From positions 124,001-188,000 of the forward strand of contig CAWJYU010000014.1 of assembly GCA_963847235.1 (NCBI GenBank): a DNA stretch of 64,000 nt, in the 5' to 3' direction. The DNA comes from JACDAN01 sp963847235. Lineage in GTDB: Bacteria; Actinomycetota; Thermoleophilia; Gaiellales; Gaiellaceae. Made by a program: the position numbers and the translations under genes. Below are positions 14,862 to 23,189 of this stretch, piece after piece (positions within the stretch are counted from its first letter, which is position 1; every line of letters starts with the position of its first letter). The notes under the pieces were generated by a model. The model was not told the origin of the DNA and made no database searches. It saw only the letters and a list, made by a program, of their open reading frames with translations.

Positions 14862-15076
14862 CCCCCGGGGGGCCTGATCAGGATCCTGCCGTCGACCTCC
14901 TGCGCAACGAACGGGAGGCCCTTCTCGGCGAGCCAGGACTCGATGTCCACGATCAGCTCGTGGCAATCCCGCTCGTCGTCCCCGCCGCACGGGACGTGGA
15001 CGAGCACGTAGTCGTCTCCCTCGACTGTCTCCGACTCGACTCCGTGCTCGGTGAGGGTGTCGACGACGGCCTGCAT
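14858..15076 (-). CDS. Small acidic hypothetical protein
   Basis: A 72-residue acidic protein (MQAVVDTLTEHGVESETVEG ... EKGLPFVAQEVDGRILIRPPGG), convergent with the DUF885 gene (4-base tail overlap) and divergent from the aldehyde dehydrogenase gene. A CPCGG-type metal pair is not present; there are two isolated cysteines (VPCGGDDERDC). Codon bias fits a real gene. No family recognised. Confidence 0.7.
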   Translation of the reverse strand: MQAVVDTLTEHGVESETVEGDDYVLVHVPCGGDDERDCHELIVDIESWLAEKGLPFVAQEVDGRILIRPPGG

Positions 15077-15093
15077 GTCCGGATTGTGCCCGG

Positions 15094-15099
15094 TATCGT
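15094..15099 (+). promoter_or_regulatory. -10 box for aldehyde dehydrogenase
   Basis: TATCGT lies 10 bases before the ATG at 15110. Confidence 0.45.
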
Positions 15100-15109
15100 C
15101 CGCGCGGCG

Positions 15110-16582
15110 ATGGCGGTGGCAACCGAGCGGGAATTCGGGCTCTTCATCAATGGAGAATCAAGTGAGCCAAGCGGCGGCGAAGTCGTCGAGCTGACGGAGC
15201 CCGCCACCGGCGAGCCGCTCGCCAAGGTCGCCATGGCCACCACGGATGACATCGACCGCGCCGTGGACGCCGCGCGCGCCGCGCTCGAGGGCGACTGGGG
15301 CCGTACGGCGCCCACCGAGCGCTCGAGACTCCTGCACGCGCTTGCGGACGCGATCCAGGCGAACCGCAAGGAGCTCGCGGAGCTCGAGGCCCGGAACGTC
15401 GGCAAGGCGATCTCGTCCGTGAAGGCCGAGCTCAACCAGGGCGTCGAGAACTTCCGCTTCTACGCCTCCGCGATTGCGTCGATCGCCGGCCGCTCGAACC
15501 CGATGGGCGGCTCGCTTCTCTTCTACTCGCTGAAGGAGCCGGTCGGCGTGGCCGGGCAGATCGTCCCGTGGAACTACCCGCTGACGATGACGACGTGGAA
15601 GCTCGCGCCCGCGCTGGCGGCGGGCTGCTCCATCGTGCTGAAGCCGGACTCGCAGACGCCGCTCAGCGCCCTGCGCATGGCCGAGCTGGCGACGGAAGTC
15701 GGTTTTCCGCCGGGCGCGCTCAACGTCGTTCCCGGCGAGGGAAAGACGGTCGGCGCGCACCTCGTCCAGCACCCGGGCGTGGACAAGATCGCGTTCACGG
15801 GCTCGACGGCGACGGGCGCCGAGATCATGCGGCTCGGCTCAGACTCGATCAAGCGGCTGACGCTCGAGCTCGGAGGCAAGAGCCCGAACCTCGTCTTCGC
15901 CGATGCGAACCTCGACGACGTGGTGCCCGCCGCGGTCTGGTCGATCTACTACTCGGCCGGCCAGAGCTGTGAGGCGCGCTCCCGCGTGTTGGTCGAGCAG
16001 TCGGTCTACGACGAGTTCGTGCAGCGTTTCTCCGACCGCGCGCAGGCGCTCAAGGTCGGCGACCCGCTCGAGGCCGAGACACAGATGGGCTCGCTCATCT
16101 CGCAAGAGCATCGCTCCAGGGTCCACGGATACGTCGAGAAGGGCGTCGAGGAGGGCGCGGAGGTCGTCACCGGAGGCGAGCCGGTGGACGGGAACGGCGC
16201 CTTCTACCCGCCGACCGTCCTCGCAAAGGTGGACAACTCGATGACGGTCGCGCAGGAAGAGATCTTCGGCCCGGTCGTGACGGTGACCCCGTTCGAGGAC
16301 GAAAAGGACGCGGCGCGGCTCGCGAACGACTCGCGGTACGGCCTGATGGCGACCGTGTGGACCGGCGACCCCGCGAAGGGGCACCGGCTTGCGCGCCGCA
16401 TCAAGGCAGGGACGGTCGGGATCAACATGCCGTTCACGGCATTTCCGGGGATCCCGTTCGGCGGCTACAAGCAGTCCGGCTTCGGGAGAGAGCTCGGGAT
16501 CGAGACGCTCGAGCTCTACCTCGAGACGAAGAGCGTGATCGTCTCGACCTCGCCCAAGCCGTTCAACCCCTTCCAGCTCTAG
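15110..16582 (+). CDS. NAD(P)-dependent aldehyde dehydrogenase
   Basis: A 490-residue enzyme of the ALDH superfamily. The catalytic Cys287 is in GQSCEAR and the general base Glu253 is in LELGGKSP. The cofactor-binding segments (PWNYPL, FTGSTATGAEI) and the C-terminal PFGGYKQSGFGRE are present. The pattern resembles betaine-, aminobutyraldehyde- or phenylacetaldehyde-type dehydrogenases. The substrate cannot be assigned. ATG 15110 was chosen because homologous sequence begins just after it and a -10 box precedes it. The open frame further upstream is antisense to the 72-residue gene. Confidence 0.93.
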   Translation: MAVATEREFGLFINGESSEPSGGEVVELTEPATGEPLAKVAMATTDDIDRAVDAARAALEGDWGRTAPTERSRLLHALADAIQANRKELAELEARNVGKAISSVKAELNQGVENFRFYASAIASIAGRSNPMGGSLLFYSLKEPVGVAGQIVPWNYPLTMTTWKLAPALAAGCSIVLKPDSQTPLSALRMAELATEVGFPPGALNVVPGEGKTVGAHLVQHPGVDKIAFTGSTATGAEIMRLGSDSIKRLTLELGGKSPNLVFADANLDDVVPAAVWSIYYSAGQSCEARSRVLVEQSVYDEFVQRFSDRAQALKVGDPLEAETQMGSLISQEHRSRVHGYVEKGVEEGAEVVTGGEPVDGNGAFYPPTVLAKVDNSMTVAQEEIFGPVVTVTPFEDEKDAARLANDSRYGLMATVWTGDPAKGHRLARRIKAGTVGINMPFTAFPGIPFGGYKQSGFGRELGIETLELYLETKSVIVSTSPKPFNPFQL

Positions 16583-16585
16583 AAC

Positions 16586-17743
16586 GTGCGCTACCGGTGG
16601 GCCGTCCTTGCCGCCGGCACGGCGGCGGCGGCTGCGGGCTCGGCGCTCTTCATCGGACCTGCGGTGCTCGCACCGGCGATCCGGGAGGAGTTCGACGCCA
16701 GCCTGTCGCAGGTCGGCATCCTGCTCGCGAGCCTCTGGGTCGGGACGATCCTGACGCTGCTCGGCTGGGGCCTGCTTGCCGATCGCCTGGGCGAGCGCAT
16801 CGTGCTCGGAACCGGGCTCGGAATCTGCGCCCTCTTCGCCACCGCCGCCGGGTGGGCCGGCGACTTCTGGGTGCTTCTGGGCCTGCTCTTCCTTGCGAGT
16901 GCGGCCGGTGCGAGCGTGAACGCCGCGAGTGGGCGGGCCGTGATGCAATGGTTCGGGCCTGAGGAGCGCGGGCTTGCGCTGGGAATCCGCCAGACGGCGA
17001 TTCCCCTAGGGGTGGGGATCTGTGCGGTCGTTCTCCCCTCAGTCGAGTCGGCGGGCGGCTTCGAGGCGGCCTTCGCGTTCCTCGGCGGGCTCTGCCTCGC
17101 TGCCGCGTTGGTCTCCTTGGCGGTCATCCGCGAGGCGCCGGTTCGCGACGCGGAGCTCGAGGGAGACGCGATCCCATGGACGCTTCGGGACTCGCGGCTC
17201 TGGACGCTGTCGATCGGGAGCGGGCTCTACCTCGGCGCGCAGATCCCGCTGATGTCGTTCGCCGTGCTCTTCCTCCACGACGTCCACGGGCTCTCGCCCG
17301 CGCGGGCCGGCGTGGTGCTGGCGATCTTCCAGGCAGGCGCGGTGCTGACGAGGATCGGTGCGGGCCGCCTTTCCGATCAGCTCGGCAACCGGCTCAGGCC
17401 GCTGCGCTGGATCGGACTTGCCAGCGCCGCGGGCCTGCTCGCCACGGCCCTGCTGGCCCAGAGCCGGCTCTCGCTCGTCGTCACCGTCATCGTTGTGGCC
17501 GGAGCCGTCTCGATGGCGTGGAACGGGCTCTCGCTGACCGTGGCCGCCGAGCTGGCTGGGCGCGCGCGCAGCGGCGCGGCGATCGGGTTCCAGCAGACGA
17601 CTCTCGGCGTGATCGGCGTCTTCGTCCCCGTGCTCTTCGCGAATCTGGTCGAGGCAACTTCGTGGCGGACCGCGTTCGCGCTGTCAGCTGTCGGGCCGGC
17701 GGCCGGGTGGCTGATGCTCGGGAGGTTGCGCGAGCGGGTATGA
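16586..17743 (+). CDS. MFS transporter
   Basis: A 385-residue membrane protein with about twelve hydrophobic helices and the major-facilitator loop motif GLLADRLGERIVLG after helix 2. A repeat of the motif (GRLSDQLGNR) lies in the second half. The GTG start is 3 bases after the aldehyde dehydrogenase stop, so the two may be co-transcribed. The proton-coupled substrate is unknown. Confidence 0.88.
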   Translation: MRYRWAVLAAGTAAAAAGSALFIGPAVLAPAIREEFDASLSQVGILLASLWVGTILTLLGWGLLADRLGERIVLGTGLGICALFATAAGWAGDFWVLLGLLFLASAAGASVNAASGRAVMQWFGPEERGLALGIRQTAIPLGVGICAVVLPSVESAGGFEAAFAFLGGLCLAAALVSLAVIREAPVRDAELEGDAIPWTLRDSRLWTLSIGSGLYLGAQIPLMSFAVLFLHDVHGLSPARAGVVLAIFQAGAVLTRIGAGRLSDQLGNRLRPLRWIGLASAAGLLATALLAQSRLSLVVTVIVVAGAVSMAWNGLSLTVAAELAGRARSGAAIGFQQTTLGVIGVFVPVLFANLVEATSWRTAFALSAVGPAAGWLMLGRLRERV

Positions 17744-17750
17744 GCCGCAC

Positions 17751-18371
17751 ATGCATCTCTACCCACAGCTCCCAGGGCCGCGGAACCGCGCGCTCGTCGC
17801 AGACGTCGCGTCCATCATCCTCCTCGTCCTCTTCGCCTGGGCCGGTCTGAAGGTCCACGACGCCGTCGACCAGCTCGCCGTGCTCGGCGAGGGGGTTCAG
17901 GCGACCGGCGGCGCCGTTCAGGGCGGCTTCGAGTCGGCCGCTGACGCAGTCGACGGGACGCCGGTGTCGGGGACGACCTCGCCGAAGGCCCTCGCGGGGC
18001 GGGCGAGGGCTCCGGCGGGGAGGTCTCCGAGCTCGGCCGGGAAGGCGAGGAGAGCGTGCATCAGCTCGCGAACATCCTCGGGCTTCGTGACCTTCGCGCT
18101 GCCCGCGCTGCTGCTGCTCTCGCAGTGGCTGCCGGGCCGGACGGCGCAGATCCGGAAGCAGAAGGAGGCGGCCGTCGTCCTCGCCGACGGGCCGAGCCCC
18201 GAGCGCCGCCGGCTGCTCGCGATGCGCGCCGCGTTCTCGCTGCCCTACGGCCACCTGCTCCGCTACACGGAGGATCCGATCGGAGACCTCGAGGACGGCC
18301 GCTACGACGCGCTCGTAGCAGCCGCACTCGAAGACGCAGGGCTCAAATCCAGTCGAACTCCTGCTGCATGA
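17751..18371 (+). pseudogene. Two-helix membrane protein with compensating frame breaks
   Basis: The two ends are clear: an N-terminal helix (VADVASIILLVLFAWAGLKVHDAV) and a C-terminal part with a second helix (VTFALPALLLLSQWL) and SLPYGHLLRYTEDPIGDLEDGRYDALV. Between bases about 17966 and 18081 the natural sequence is in another frame (GDDLAEG..., GEVSELGREGEESVHQLANILGL). One base appears lost near 17965 and one gained near 18080, so both ends remain in the same frame. The annotated 206-residue product has a garbled middle. The 3' end overlaps the convergent permease gene by 29 bases. Function unknown. Confidence 0.7.
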
Positions 18372-19851
18372 TCGGGATCGCGAAGTAGATCGCGAACGCG
18401 ATTGCGGCTCCCCACATCAGCGGATGCACGGTGTTCCAGGCGCCCTGGAACGCGCGGATGAACACGTAGACGATGAACCCGGCCGCGATCCCGTCCGTGA
18501 TCGAGAACGAGAACGGCATGAACATGATCACGATCGCGGCCGAGAGGCCGAGCGCGAGGTCGTGGAAGTCGATGCCGGCGAGCTTGCGCCGTGGCCGTGT
18601 CGTCCGAGTGAGCTGCGCTGTCGTCGCGTCTTCCGGGCCGGCCTCCCCCGCCTCGGCCTCCTCCTCGACCTCGGTCAGCACGCTGATCATCAGCCACGCG
18701 ACGATCAGGAGCGCCGGCGCGGTGGCCTGCGGCGGAACCATCCCGATCAGCGGTGCGATGAACATGAACGGGAAGAAGAGGACTCCCGTGACGACGCTGA
18801 CCCAGCCGGTCCGGCCGCCCACCGCTACTCCGGACGAGGATTCGATGTAGGTCGTCGCCGATGACGCCGAAGCCGCACCGCCGGCCGCCGCGGCGAGGGA
18901 GTCCACGAGCAGCGGCTTGCGGATCTCGGGCATCTCCCCTTGCGCGTCCACGTAGCCGGCTTGGCGACCGACCCCGACCAGCGTCCCCATCGTGTCGAAG
19001 AAGTCGGCGAGGAAGAGCGAGAACGCGAACGCGAGTGCCGCGATGAAAGGCAGCGTCGAGAAGGCGTCGAAGTTGAACTCGCCCACGAGGCTGAAGTCCG
19101 GCGAGTCGAAGATGTCGTCCGGCCAGCGCGCGTAGCCGGACGTCTCCGGGTACACGTCCGCCGCGTAGTTGACGATCGTGGCGAAGACGGTCGTGAGGAT
19201 GATCCCGACGAACAGGTCGCCCGGTAAGCCGATGGCACGAAGGCCGATCGTGATGAGGATGCCGACGATCGTGATGATCACCGGCCAGGTCGTGAACGGG
19301 GCCAGGTCGACGGGCGTGCCCGTGCCGCGCACGACGAGCCCCGAGTTCGTCAGGCCGATGAACGCGATGAAGAGGCCGATCCCGATCGCGATCGCTTTCT
19401 TCAGCTCGAGCGGGATCGCGCCCATGATCGCCTCGCGAAGGCCGACGAGGACCAGGATCGTGACCGCGAGGCCCTCCACGACGACGAGGCCCATCGCCTC
19501 CGGGAAGCTCAACCCGGCCTGGGCGACGAGCGTGAACGCCACCACCGCGTTCAGGCCGAGGCCCGGCGCGATGGCGTAGGCCATGTTCGTGTAGAGGCCC
19601 ATGATGATCGTCATCACCCCGGCGACCAGGCAGGTCGAGGTGAGGACGGCGTTGAAGGGAAGGCCCCGGCCCTCGAGCCCTTCGACGCCCGCGAACCCCA
19701 GGATCGCCGGGTTCACGAAGATGATGTAGGACATGACGATGAAGGTCGTCATGCCTGCGACGGTGTCGCGCCCGAGGTTGGTGCCTCGCTCGTCGAAGCG
19801 GAATCGGCGACCGAGCGCTGATCGCTCGAAGGTCCCGGCGAAATCGCTCAT
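18343..19851 (-). CDS. NCS2-family (AzgA-type) purine permease
   Basis: A 502-residue permease with about twelve membrane segments. The AzgA/PbuG-type N-terminus is NLGRDTVAGMTTFIVMSYIIFVNP, and a conserved region ALAFAFSLFLADFFDTMGTL follows. Such proteins carry adenine, guanine or hypoxanthine with protons. The ATG at 19851 has GGAGGA 5 bases upstream, and a minus-strand -10 (TAGAGT) lies 30 bases upstream. An acidic insert (EVEEEAEAGEAGPEDA) is a lineage-specific loop. Its position beside adenine and guanine deaminases and xanthine dehydrogenase supports purine uptake. Confidence 0.92.
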   Translation of the reverse strand: MSDFAGTFERSALGRRFRFDERGTNLGRDTVAGMTTFIVMSYIIFVNPAILGFAGVEGLEGRGLPFNAVLTSTCLVAGVMTIIMGLYTNMAYAIAPGLGLNAVVAFTLVAQAGLSFPEAMGLVVVEGLAVTILVLVGLREAIMGAIPLELKKAIAIGIGLFIAFIGLTNSGLVVRGTGTPVDLAPFTTWPVIITIVGILITIGLRAIGLPGDLFVGIILTTVFATIVNYAADVYPETSGYARWPDDIFDSPDFSLVGEFNFDAFSTLPFIAALAFAFSLFLADFFDTMGTLVGVGRQAGYVDAQGEMPEIRKPLLVDSLAAAAGGAASASSATTYIESSSGVAVGGRTGWVSVVTGVLFFPFMFIAPLIGMVPPQATAPALLIVAWLMISVLTEVEEEAEAGEAGPEDATTAQLTRTTRPRRKLAGIDFHDLALGLSAAIVIMFMPFSFSITDGIAAGFIVYVFIRAFQGAWNTVHPLMWGAAIAFAIYFAIPIMQQEFDWI

Positions 19852-19872
19852 GCTGCTCCTCCTTCCCGCAGG

Positions 19873-20905
19873 ATGAGCGCGACTCTAAATCGGCGGCTCG
19901 ACGACGTTTTCCACATCGGAGACGGCGTTGGCGCGAACCGGGTCGGAGGGACGCCGGAGGAAGACGAGGCCTGTGTCGCTGGCGGTCAGGTGGTTCGAGG
20001 AGGCCGGCCTCGAGGTCGAGGTGGACGGGCGGGGGAACGTCGTGGGACGGCTGCGCGGCCGCTCGCCCGAGCTGCCGGAGGTCTGGACCGGCTCGCACCT
20101 CGATTCGGTGCCCGAGGGCGGTCGCTTCGACGGCGCGTTGGGCGTGGTTGCGGGGCTCGCTGCCGTCGAGGCGATCGGGCAGTCGGAGCGGACGCTCGGC
20201 GTCGCGGTGTTCCGAGACGAGGAGACCGGCTGCCACGGGAGCCGGTGGCGGGTGCGGAACGCGGCGCTGCCCGGGTGCGTACGTGGAGCTGCACATCGAG
20301 CAGGGCCCCGTGCTGGCGGACGCGGGTGCTCCGCTCGGGGTCGTGTCCTCGATCGCCGGGATCGTCCGCTGCACTCGGAGTTCGCCGGCCGGGCGGACCA
20401 CGCCGGGACGACGCCGATGGACGTCCGGCGAGGACGCGCTGACGGCGGCGGCGGAGTACGTGCTCGAGGTGCGGGACCGCGCCGCGGAGATCGACGGCGC
20501 AGTGGCGACCGTGGGCCAGCTCGAGGTCGACCCCGGCGCTGCGAACGTGATCCCGGGATCGGTCAGCTGATCGTCGACGCCCGGGCGCCCGACCAGGAGC
20601 GCGCTCGACCAGCTCGTCGCCGCAGCTCGGCCTCGAGGAGGCGCACTATCGAATTCCGCCCGTGGCGATGTCCGAGCAGGTGCAGACGTGCTGCGCGAGG
20701 AGGTCGAGGCCCGGGGCGCCGGTGGTCGAGCTTCCGTCGGGCGCGGGTCACGACGCCGGGCTCGGCGCGGCAGGCGTCGAGGCGGGGATGCTCTTCGTCC
20801 GCACCCTGACCGGCGGCGCGAGCCACTCGCCGCAGGAGCTCTCGAGCGACGAGGACATCGCGCTGGCGATCGAGGTGCTTACCGGCACCCTCCGCCGGCT
20901 GGCTA
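19873..20905 (+). pseudogene. Allantoate amidohydrolase-type M20 hydrolase, multiple frame breaks
   Basis: Recognisable pieces of an M20-family allantoate amidohydrolase/N-carbamoyl amino acid hydrolase lie in the right order but in all three frames. They are RRLDDVFHIGDGVGANR (from ATG 19873), WFEEAGLEVEVDGRGNVVGR with GSHLDSVPEGGRFDGALGV, YVELHIEQGPVLADAGAPLG, GRADHAGTTPMDV, AEYVLEVRDRAAEIDGAVA, QLIVDARAPDQERAR, then LPSGAGHDAG and GASHSPQELSSDEDIALAIE. At least six frame switches are needed (near 19970, 20275, 20365, 20430, 20565 and 20655). Metal-binding residues (HLDS, DEETGCHG) survive. It is either a decayed gene or a stretch of poor sequence. It fits the neighbouring ureide pathway. 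Confidence 0.8.
19882..19887 (-). promoter_or_regulatory. -10 box for the purine permease
   Basis: TAGAGT on the minus strand, 30 bases before the permease ATG, leaving a short leader with a GGAGGA ribosome site. Confidence 0.4.
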
Positions 20906-21310
20906 CGTCTCGCGGAAGCAGATCGGCTGCGCGCCCTCCCAGAGCGTCATCCGGCCGAGCTCCTTCAGGTGCTCCTGTCCCTCGACGAGCGTCGCGAAGT
21001 GGTTCGCCCACAGCTCCCCGGCCTTGCTCTTGAAGTGGCAGTAGCCGTAGGGGAAGAGGAGCTCCGTCTCGCTCTCGCCGCCGGGATAGAGCGCGAGCTC
21101 GCCGGGATGCGGGTACGACGTCGCGTTCTCCGGGCCGATGCCGAGGTCGCGGTCGCCCCACGGGATCCAGTTCGACTCGCCGCTCCAGCGGCAGTGGATG
21201 ATCCGGTCCTCGAGCGGGAGGATCCCTCGGAAGGCCTCGACGGTCTTCGGCGCCAGCTCCTCCTCGAAACGGGCGACGAACGAGAACGGGCCGGCCTGGA
21301 TCTCGAGCAC
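20903..21310 (-). CDS. DUF3830 protein in the purine operon
   Basis: A 135-residue DUF3830 protein (cyclophilin-like fold). Family features are FVARFEEELAPKTVEAFRGILP, RWSGESNWIPWGD, ALYPGGESETELLFPYGYC and LGRMTLWEGAQPI. It begins 9 bases after the PuuD stop, making it the last gene of the six-gene minus-strand purine operon. No enzymatic role is established for the family. The location suggests a part in urate or ureide breakdown, or handling of an intermediate. Confidence 0.88.
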   Translation of the reverse strand: MLEIQAGPFSFVARFEEELAPKTVEAFRGILPLEDRIIHCRWSGESNWIPWGDRDLGIGPENATSYPHPGELALYPGGESETELLFPYGYCHFKSKAGELWANHFATLVEGQEHLKELGRMTLWEGAQPICFRET

Positions 21311-21319
21311 GGCCTGAAC

Positions 21320-22519
21320 CTACTCCAACGAGTCGATCCAGGCGCCCAGCTGCTCGCGCTCCTCGTCCGTCATCCCGGTGGCGTTTCCGAGCGGCATCGC
21401 AGTCGAGTCCACCGCCTGCGCTTTGATCGCCGCCGCCTGCGCCTCGGTCTCCTCCAGCGTGTCGAACGTGACCCCGCCGGGCGCCGTCTCGAAGCCCTCC
21501 TGCGTCGGCTCGTCCGAGTGGCACGGGACGCAACGCTGCTGGACGATCGCCTGCGCCTGCTGTGCCGTCACCGCGGCGGCCGGCGCTCCGCCGCCGCCAC
21601 CATCGTCCGGCTCGATCGCGACCGCCAGCGCGACGACCGCCACGGCCGCCGTGACCGGGATCCACCACGCGTTCCGCCCGGCGTGCCGCAGGTTGAAGTA
21701 GTGCCGCACCCACGCGCCGATCACGACGAGCGCGACCAGCACGAGCCACGCATGGTCGTGGCCGTACGTGAACGGGAAGTGGATCGAGATCATCGTGAAG
21801 ACGACCGGCAGGGTCAGGTAGTTGTTGTGCACGGACCGGCGCTTGGCCTCGAGTGCCGGCGCGGGATCCGGCTTCTCGCCGCGCTCCTTGGCCCGGATCA
21901 GCTCCCAGTGCGCGGGGATGATGTTGAAGAGGACGTTCGCCGCCATGATCGTGCCGAGCATCGCGCCGACCTGGAGGTAGGCCGCCCGGCCGGAGAAGAC
22001 CTCGCTGGCGGCGTACGCCGAGGCCACGATGAGCCCGAAGAGGAAGACGGCCATCAGCGCCTCGATCCGAATGACGCGGCAGGCGACGTCGTAGAGGACC
22101 CACGCGGCGCCGAGCCCGAGCAGGCTGAGCGTGATCGCCGCCCCCGGGGTGATGTCCCGAACAGACGGGTCGATCAGGTACGTCTCCGCGTCGAGGTAGT
22201 AGAGGACGACGAGCAGCGCGAACCCGGACAGCCACGTCGTATAGGCCTCCCACTTGAACCAGTGCAGCGGCTCCGGGAGCTCGCGCGGGGCGACCGTGAA
22301 CTTCGAGATCCGGTAGAAGCCGCCGCCGTGGATCTCCCACGACTCGCCGCCGACGCCGTCATCGATGTCCCGCTGCTCCCTCGGCCGCCCGAGGTGGTTG
22401 TCGAGCGCGACGAAGTAGAACGAGGTGCCGATCCAGACGATCCCGGCGATGACGTGGAGCCACCGGATCAGCAGGTCGAGCCAGTCGGTCCAGTAGGGGT
22501 CGATCAGCGCTGCTGCCAT
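21320..22519 (-). CDS. puuD: Urate hydroxylase PuuD (membrane urate oxidase with cytochrome c domain)
   Basis: A 399-residue integral membrane protein. About eight helices start with LLIRWLHVIAGIVWIGTSFYF, then WEIHGGGFYRISKF and LHWFKWEAYTTWLSGF. A linker and a C-terminal cytochrome c domain follow, with haem motif CVPCH at residues 330-334. This is the PuuD architecture, in which urate is oxidised to 5-hydroxyisourate and electrons pass to the cytochrome rather than to oxygen. The start overlaps uraD by 16 bases. The distal haem ligand is probably a methionine in TAMPLGNATGMTDEE. Confidence 0.95.
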   Translation of the reverse strand: MAAALIDPYWTDWLDLLIRWLHVIAGIVWIGTSFYFVALDNHLGRPREQRDIDDGVGGESWEIHGGGFYRISKFTVAPRELPEPLHWFKWEAYTTWLSGFALLVVLYYLDAETYLIDPSVRDITPGAAITLSLLGLGAAWVLYDVACRVIRIEALMAVFLFGLIVASAYAASEVFSGRAAYLQVGAMLGTIMAANVLFNIIPAHWELIRAKERGEKPDPAPALEAKRRSVHNNYLTLPVVFTMISIHFPFTYGHDHAWLVLVALVVIGAWVRHYFNLRHAGRNAWWIPVTAAVAVVALAVAIEPDDGGGGGAPAAAVTAQQAQAIVQQRCVPCHSDEPTQEGFETAPGGVTFDTLEETEAQAAAIKAQAVDSTAMPLGNATGMTDEEREQLGAWIDSLE

Positions 22520-22920
22520 CGATCCTTCGCGATCGCGACCAGCTCACGGATCCCCGTCTCGAGCTCCTCCTCCCGTGATCGCTCGAGGCGCTCGCTGAGC
22601 ACCGGCAGGAGCTCGGCACGCGAGCGCCCGTCGACGAAGACGACGAAGCGGAAGCCGAACTTCTCCTCGTAGACCTGGTTCAGGTAGGCGAGCTCGGTGA
22701 TGACGGCCGGGTCGTTTCCCCGCTGCTCGGACGAGGGCTCGCCGATGCGGGGGTGCTGCGCCAGCGCGGCAGCCTTCTCGCGGTCGTCGATCGACTGCGC
22801 CACCTCCTCGGCCCGCTCGAGCGGATCGTCGATCTCTGCGAGCAGGTCGACGAGCTGGGAGGGGCCGCTGAAGAGCTCCTCGAGCTCCGCCTTCGTCAGC
22901 TTCCGCGGTAGCTCGCGCAT
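22504..22920 (-). CDS. uraD: OHCU decarboxylase (UraD)
   Basis: A 138-residue 2-oxo-4-hydroxy-4-carboxy-5-ureidoimidazoline decarboxylase, giving (S)-allantoin. Family features include the catalytic-histidine segment AALAQHPRIGEPS near residue 75, NDPAVITELAYLNQVYEEKFGFRFVVFVDGRS, and the helical all-alpha pattern. It overlaps uraH by 25 bases and puuD by 16, so translation is coupled. Length is slightly below the usual 160 but all conserved blocks are present. Confidence 0.94.
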   Translation of the reverse strand: MRELPRKLTKAELEELFSGPSQLVDLLAEIDDPLERAEEVAQSIDDREKAAALAQHPRIGEPSSEQRGNDPAVITELAYLNQVYEEKFGFRFVVFVDGRSRAELLPVLSERLERSREEELETGIRELVAIAKDRWQQR

Positions 22921-23189
22921 CCGTACGGTGAGACGAGGAGCGGGACGTGGTAGTGGCCGTCCTCCAGCGCGAGCTCCAGCTCGACGCGGCGGAAGAACGG
23001 CGAGGGCGGGTGGAAGACGAGGCGGTACTGGCCGGCCTCGAGGTCGGTCGCGAGCTCCGGGATCCGTCCGTCGTCGTCGGTCTCGCCGGCGCCGACCGGC
23101 TCGTCGCCGTGGAGCAGCTCCACCCGGACGCCGCGCGCAGGCTTTCCCTGGCCAGTGTCGAGGACGTGGGTCGAGAGCGAGGCGCTCAC
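22896..23189 (-). CDS. uraH: 5-Hydroxyisourate hydrolase (UraH)
   Basis: A 97-residue transthyretin-like protein hydrolysing 5-hydroxyisourate to OHCU. The diagnostic C-terminal tetrapeptide YRGS is intact, as are the N-terminal STHVLDTGQGKPARGV block and the HYHVPLLVSPYG segment. ATG 23189 overlaps the preceding deaminase stop by 4 bases. It is the middle gene of the purine operon. Confidence 0.95.
   Translation of the reverse strand: MSASLSTHVLDTGQGKPARGVRVELLHGDEPVGAGETDDDGRIPELATDLEAGQYRLVFHPPSPFFRRVELELALEDGHYHVPLLVSPYGCASYRGS

Noticed and set aside
14735..15109. Extension upstream of the aldehyde dehydrogenase start
   Set aside because: It overlaps the DUF885 gene and the minus-strand 72-residue gene and has no family match. 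A -10 box supports ATG 15110.
20748..22340. 530-residue minus-strand open frame overlapping PuuD
   Set aside because: It is Arg/Gly/Pro-rich shadow of PuuD and DUF3830 in a third frame.
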